64,000 nucleotides of DNA from Amorphochlora amoebiformis (Eukaryota; Cercozoa; Chlorarachniophyceae), in assembly GCA_054601695.1 (NCBI GenBank), contig BAAHQB010000080.1, positions 620,001-684,000 on the forward strand, given 5' to 3'. The position numbers were made by a program, and so were the translations under genes. Each line of letters opens with the position of its first letter. The first letter of the stretch is position 1. This document shows positions 1-64,000 of the stretch, piece by piece. Under the pieces are notes generated by a model. It saw nothing but the letters and a program-made list of their open reading frames with translations. It was not told the origin of the DNA and searched no databases.

Positions 1-23
1 GACTTTTTCAAGTGACTTTCTAG

Positions 24-9212
<9,189 letters not shown>

Positions 9213-9333
9213 AATGACCTATCTTTGATATTTGCAAAGCTGTTATATATCCTCTTTGTCTCTCTCTATTTTCTCTCTTTCTCTATCCCCCCCCCCCCCC
9301 CCCCTTTCTCACCTCCATCTCACATTATGTTAG

Positions 9334-23750
<14,417 letters not shown>

Positions 23751-24287
23751 TCAAGCGACTCTAACTGAATTGAATTGAATCCTAGTTTGAGTTACAGTCA
23801 GAAAAGTTACTAATTATAATTGTTTAGATTGTTGAAAACACGCTCAAAACACGCATAACCAAACCTAGATTCAAAAGTACAGAACTTAATTAGGAGGAAT
23901 TACCTTATAATTACTAGAATTAATTCATTTGCAAACTACGTATTCCGGAAGAATAAGATAGTCCTGACTAATGCTATCGTCTTACTAGTCTTAGTATGAT
24001 TGTGTTATCACATACTCATTACATCGAAAAGGTTGTTCTAGTAACCTTCATTCTGATGCAGTTTCAGTTATAACGAATTGATAATGTCTAGATGTTCACG
24101 TGTTGAATCATTAGAATTTCGGCATGCTTAGCAACAATCTTCAAGTAGCCCGAAAACTGCCACTAGCCCTCTCTCGTCTCTGATTCTAATTCTAATTCAG
24201 AGTCTATGGCTCTTGCGTTCTAGCCCTCTCTTAGTCTAGTAGTCTCTGATTCTAATTCACAGTCTATTACTGAGAACGGTTGATTGG
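23751..24287. other. intergenic stretch between two convergent genes
   Basis: Mostly non-repetitive, AT-rich sequence between the stop of the F5/8 gene and the stop of the syntaxin gene. It includes a repeated CCCTCTC...CTCTGATTCTAATTC segment at about 24170-24205 and 24221-24262. No exon was recognised. Confidence 0.7.
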
Positions 24288-29110
<4,823 letters not shown>

Positions 29111-29462
29111 GCGTAGTTCAGGAGGCAAGTTGAGGGGGGTTGCACTACGTCCCGCGATTGTCCCGCACAACTTTGTGTCCCGCGCGTGTCCTACTCAGTC
29201 CGTGGGTGCTTTGCGATGGTGTTTACGAAAGGTGACGTTTTCGGGATTTGTGGATGATCTGAGTCTGATATAATGCGTATTGCTCCAACCAGTGGAACCA
29301 AAGTTATTCAACAACATTGTGGTGGTTTTCACCGCATTTGTGGCCCTCCTAACGATCTACGAGCTCTCTTACTCGAACCGCGTGGCCAAGATATTACTGG
29401 TTCTGTTTCCAATCGACTCCCTCTCTATCCTAGCCCGAAACCAACCTTTCCTCACTCTATAG
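29111..29462. promoter_or_regulatory. probable shared 5' region of the divergent syntaxin and sushi genes
   Basis: About 350 microsatellite-free, relatively GC-rich bases between the syntaxin start codon and the first recognised sushi exon. A bidirectional promoter plus the missing first sushi exon is expected here; I see no clear core promoter motif. Confidence 0.45.
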
Positions 29463-31664
<2,202 letters not shown>

Positions 31665-31898
31665 AATCATTTGAACACAAAGTTTCGGACTAAAGTAATT
31701 TCAATAATAGGTCGTTAATATTTACGTTAATATTACACACCGCATACACATATACATGTAGTTACTTAATTGTATGTTTTATATACTATCGAGTCACCAT
31801 GTTTATCTTATGACTATTTAAAAATATCATTGAATAATTATATATATGTACATATTATATATATAACGTATATATATATATATATATATAAATGTGTG

Positions 31899-31935
<37 letters not shown>

Positions 31936-32003
31936 ACAATAATAATATTATATATATATATATATATATACATATATCATAGTATATATATATATAATCG
32001 TAG

Positions 32004-32052
<49 letters not shown>

Positions 32053-32099
32053 TGTGTAATATATATGTTCCGGGTACACACTCTAAAAATACATACTAG

Positions 32100-32153
<54 letters not shown>

Positions 32154-32181
32154 CGTGTGTGTGTGTGTCATGAATCATGAT

Positions 32182-32227
<46 letters not shown>

Positions 32228-32404
32228 ATATATATATATATATATGTATATAATATATACATATAATCTTACAATTATATATCCATATGATACAGTGCAC
32301 CTGATTTTGGTTTGCGACGATGCAATTTGGAAATAAATAGAATTTGTGACTGCTAAAAAAAACAATATAGCCACACAAGGAGGTAACCAGGTCTGGCGAC
32401 TAAT

Positions 32405-32477
32405 TTGCGACGGGTAGGATCGAACTACCGACCTTCGGGATATGAGCCCGACGCGCTTCCGACTGCGCCACATCGCA
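32405..32477 (-). tRNA. tRNA-Met (CAU), elongator-like, copy 1
   Basis: The minus strand folds into a full cloverleaf: acceptor TGCGATG pairs with CGTCGCA over seven pairs (one G-T), D stem GCGC/GCGC, anticodon stem TCGGG/CCCGA with loop CTCATAT, five-base variable loop, T stem GGTAG/CTACC with loop TTCGATC, discriminator A. The anticodon is CAT. The T loop TTCGATC argues for the elongator rather than the initiator. There is no intron. Confidence 0.93.
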
Positions 32478-32484
32478 GGAAGAA

Positions 32485-32555
32485 TCTCCCCAGCTGGAAT
32501 TGAACCAACCCCTCTCGGTTTACAGCCGAGCGTCCTGCCACTAGACTATGGGAAG
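32485..32555 (-). tRNA. tRNA-Tyr (GUA), intronless
   Basis: The minus strand gives acceptor CTTCCCA/TGGGGAG (seven pairs, one T-G), D stem GTCT/GGAC, anticodon stem CTCGG/CCGAG with loop CTGTAAA, a four-base variable loop and T arm GTTGG TTCAATT CCAGC. C1-G72 with discriminator A73 is the eukaryotic/archaeal tyrosine identity pair. The short variable loop excludes the bacterial/plastid type. Nuclear tRNA-Tyr genes usually carry an intron after the anticodon; this one has none. Confidence 0.88.
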
Positions 32556-32572
32556 TGAAATATGCCACAATG

Positions 32573-32645
32573 TTGCGACGGGTAGGATCGAACTACCGAC
32601 CTTCGGGATATGAGCCCGACGCGCTTCCGGCTGCGCCACGTCTCA
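32573..32645 (-). tRNA. tRNA-Met (CAU), second copy with changed acceptor strand
   Basis: Nearly identical to the tRNA-Met at 32405-32477 from the D arm to the 3' end (one D-loop change). The 5' acceptor strand is TGAGACG, which leaves one A-G mismatch at pair 3-70 and a restored pair lower down. The other arms are intact. It may be functional or an early pseudogene made by local duplication around tRNA-Tyr. Confidence 0.8.
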
Positions 32646-32892
32646 TCATTTTCTTCTGTTAGTTTCCACGGCTTGGCGCCACGGGAATTGCGGTGATTCT
32701 TGCATTTTCCAGAGAAGGTTCCATGCGGTCCCACGCGAGGAATCCTAGAGATTCGTGGAGATAATAGAGTTCCGGGGAGATTATTGCTACTCCCGGGGAT
32801 CCCCTGGAGATCCGAAGCCATGTCCACCCTGCCCCCTTCAGCCTGCTTTTCGCAAGCTGTCGCTGTATTTCGTGAGAAATATCGTGCCTATA

Positions 32893-33390
32893 ATGCTCGA
32901 GAATCCATGGAAGCACCTGCATACTATCGGGGAAATATGGGGTGATGAGGAGAGTCGCTTTTCTGATGAATTACATCAAGATGTCCTCGACGAAAGAGTT
33001 GCTTTCTGCTCGGTGGCAGAGAACGTGCTCTACCTCATCACTAAGGAAAGAGTGATACACTGCGAATGTCGAATCGTTGATGCGATGACTTTCTACAGCA
33101 AGTGGTGGGCAGCCTGCAACTCGCGTATCCACACGTCGTATCGGACATCTGAGGATGAGAAGCGTGAGGCATTTCTGGTCACAGCTCACCTAATAGGACA
33201 TGACACAAGTTCGACACCTCAAGTTGTACGTGGACATGTTTTCAAGAGGAGAATTCGAAGATGTCCCTCAGGGTATCACAGAGAGCACCCTCAAGAGAAG
33301 ACATGCTCAGGCACATCGCGGCCGGAAGAAAAATCCAAGCGTTCAAAATCACAGGAACACATGCTCCGAAAGCTCGAGGCGAGAGACTAG
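32893..33390 (+). CDS. unrecognised protein, 165 codons, single frame
   Basis: I do not recognise this protein. The frame runs from ATG at 32893 to a stop at 33388-33390 and is open upstream to 32755. Composition is protein-like rather than repeat-like (EIWGDEESRFSDEL, DAMTFYSKWWAACNS, RTSEDEKREAFLV) with a Lys/Arg-rich tail. The other two plus frames are also open in part: 33200-33403 (YVDMFSRGEFEDVPQ) and 33261-33473 (EDMLRHIAAGRKIQAFK), and both look as protein-like as the main frame. A decayed gene with frame changes, or exons with very short introns, is therefore as likely as an intact gene. It lies just after the tRNA cluster in a stretch poor in microsatellites. Confidence 0.4.
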   Translation: MLENPWKHLHTIGEIWGDEESRFSDELHQDVLDERVAFCSVAENVLYLITKERVIHCECRIVDAMTFYSKWWAACNSRIHTSYRTSEDEKREAFLVTAHLIGHDTSSTPQVVRGHVFKRRIRRCPSGYHREHPQEKTCSGTSRPEEKSKRSKSQEHMLRKLEARD

Positions 33391-33473
33391 GCGACAAAGT
33401 TGAGATGATATATCCTCAAGGTGTCGCGTTACCGATCAAGCTGTACAACACCCGTCCACGGTCCAATCCTTGA

Positions 33474-33668
33474 AGTAGCTCTTACTGTCTTAGAGCAAGC
33501 CAGCGAGTCCTTCCACGTGGACTTCCTGGGTCATCGTAGAATCCACTTTAGTTGGCAAGAACGAAAACCCCCCAGGACCAGAGTTAATTTGATTTAAAAT
33601 GGTTTGTTTAATAACTATTACTAAGAATAATAGAACTACTAGAGAATTATCTAGACTAGAATATATCT

Positions 33669-33704
<36 letters not shown>

Positions 33705-34085
33705 TACAATCAGTAGCTTTTTTAAGCTCAGCTTGGCGATCTTGGAATGTAAATAATCTTTAACTAACTAGACTAAAGTGTGTATCCGATTGTATAAGAC
33801 TAGTAGAAAGAGTCGTGAATCGATCGTGATGTGACATACTACTAGACTATACATACATGACATTCTTAATTTCTCATATATACTATAATTGTCATAGTCT
33901 AGTAGTGTACAGTTCCATAGTATACACGGACTGTAACTCTGGTTGGCTGGATAAACTTAGAACTTCATAGATAGATTCCGAGTCGTTAAATTTTCACTCA
34001 TGAGCCATGATCACGGTGATCTGTAAATCTTGTAACGATATTTATGTGGTTATGCGTAGCAAACAGGCCTATAAAAGTGCCAAGT
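33474..34085. other. intergenic stretch with a hairpin-forming inverted repeat
   Basis: Unique sequence between the unrecognised frame and the stop of the karyopherin gene. ACTACTAGACTAT (33838-33850) is exactly complementary to ATAGTCTAGTAGT (33894-33906) across a 43-base loop. No gene seen. Confidence 0.65.
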
Positions 34086-62839
<28,754 letters not shown>

Positions 62840-62859
62840 CTAAGATGTATTTATACAAC

Positions 62860-62897
<38 letters not shown>

Positions 62898-62899
62898 AT

Positions 62900-62942
<43 letters not shown>

Positions 62943-62986
62943 AATACACATCTGTACACGTATAATATATATATATATATATATAA

Positions 62987-63023
<37 letters not shown>

Positions 63024-63112
63024 AGTGTGTTTATATATAATAGAAAATATAATAGTACATATATATATATATATTATTACTAATATTATTATCACTATTA
63101 TATGTAATATAG

Positions 63113-63389
63113 AAAGAGAGTGGGAGAGACAAGGAAAGCGGAGAGAGGGAGAGAGAGGGAAAGGGAGCAAAGAGAGAGAGAGCGAGAGGGGAGAGAGAGG
63201 GGGAGAGAGGAAGAGAGAGAGAGAGAGAGCGAGAGGGAGAGAGAGAGGGAGAGAGAGAGAGGGGGAGATTGAGAGAGGGAGAGAGAGAGAGAGGGATAGA
63301 GAGAGGGAGGGAAAAAATAGAGAGAATGGGAAAGAGAGAAAAAGAGTAATAAGATATATATATATATATAATATTAATATTATATATAT

Positions 63390-63444
<55 letters not shown>

Positions 63445-63752
63445 AAGAGGAGAGAGGGGGAAGAGAGAGAGAAGAGAGAGAGAAGAGAGAGAGAGAGCGC
63501 GATAAGATAGATAGATAGATAAATATATAGATATTTAAAGAGAGAGAGAAAAAAGAAAGAAGGAGAGAGAGTGAGAGCAGAGAGATTAAATAGATAGAGG
63601 GAGCGAGTGGAGAGAGAGAGAGAGAGAAAGAGAGTGAGAGAGAGAGAAAGGAAAAGAGGGAGAGAGAGAGTGAAAGAGAGGAGAGAGAGAGTGAAAGAGA
63701 GGAGAGAGAGAGTGAAAGAGAGGAGAGAGAAAGGTCAATGGGAAGAGAGAGG

Positions 63753-63799
<47 letters not shown>

Positions 63800-63808
63800 G
63801 AGACAGAA

Positions 63809-63844
<36 letters not shown>

Positions 63845-64000
63845 ATGTATTATATATATATATATATATATATTATAAATATTTTTATGTTCGTTGTATA
63901 TTTACAGGAGAGAGAGGAGAGAGAGAGACAGAGGAGAGAGGCAGAGAGAGATAAAGGAAGAGAGAGATGAAGGAAGAGAGAGAGAGAGAGAGAGAGAGAG
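63113..64000. repeat. (GA)n region at the right edge
   Basis: GAGAGGGA, GAAGAGAGA and (GATA)n units with (TA)n islands. I see no gene here; the upstream exons of the karyopherin gene must lie beyond the window or in unrecognised small islands. Confidence 0.93.

Noticed and set aside
23944-23997. Plus-strand RKNKIVLTNAIVLLVLV followed by stop, resembling a SNARE tail anchor
   Set aside because: It is on the wrong strand and has no phase-compatible exon; the true syntaxin anchor is at 24389-24288 on the minus strand.

Overview
This window is a piece of a eukaryotic nuclear genome, probably from an intron-rich protist or alga; I cannot name the clade. Most of the bases are (TA)n microsatellites, telomere-like CCCTAA/TTAGGG arrays and (GA)n tracts, so long open reading frames here are mostly repeat translations ([18 protein letters not shown]). 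The real genes are hidden in the short non-repetitive islands. Read as exons with AG before, GT after and phase carried from one island to the next, about 100 islands of mostly 25-100 bases join into conserved proteins.

Layout. Positions 24 to about 9,200 (+) hold the C-terminal part of a PHR-type (MYCBP2/PAM/Highwire/RPM-1) E3 ubiquitin ligase: cysteine-rich segment, RING and the long tandem-cysteine tail. Positions 9,334-23,750 (+) hold a protein with two F5/8-type-C-like (galactose-binding-like) domains ending in a stop codon. Its first exons are in phase with the ligase, so ligase and F5/8 part could be one gene. Positions 24,288-29,110 (-) hold a complete syntaxin-16/Tlg2-type Qa-SNARE in 12 exons (293 residues), convergent with the F5/8 gene. 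Divergent from it, 29,463-31,664 (+) hold a small sushi (CCP) domain protein. Three tRNA genes (Met, Tyr, Met; - strand) lie at 32,405-32,645, followed by an unrecognised 165-codon frame (+). Positions 34,086-62,839 (-) hold an importin-11/Kap120-like karyopherin in at least 49 short exons, with its N-terminus beyond the window. The right edge is (GA)n-rich sequence with no gene seen.

Two patterns unite the window. First, many exons are accompanied by decayed or intact partial copies of one of their own edges (exon end plus splice site plus adjoining intron), from one extra copy up to about ten in tandem. Second, the telomere-like repeats lie mostly with CCCTAA on the sense strand of whichever gene contains them, on both strands of the window; that orientation supplies CTAAC branch-point-like motifs and pyrimidines, and several acceptors are made directly from CCCTAG or CCCTAAG. 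A 46-bp element dispersed at eight or more sites resembles one karyopherin exon plus its intron.

All joins are manual. Exon calls rest on splice dinucleotides, phase continuity and resemblance to families recalled from knowledge; no alignment or RNA evidence was available.
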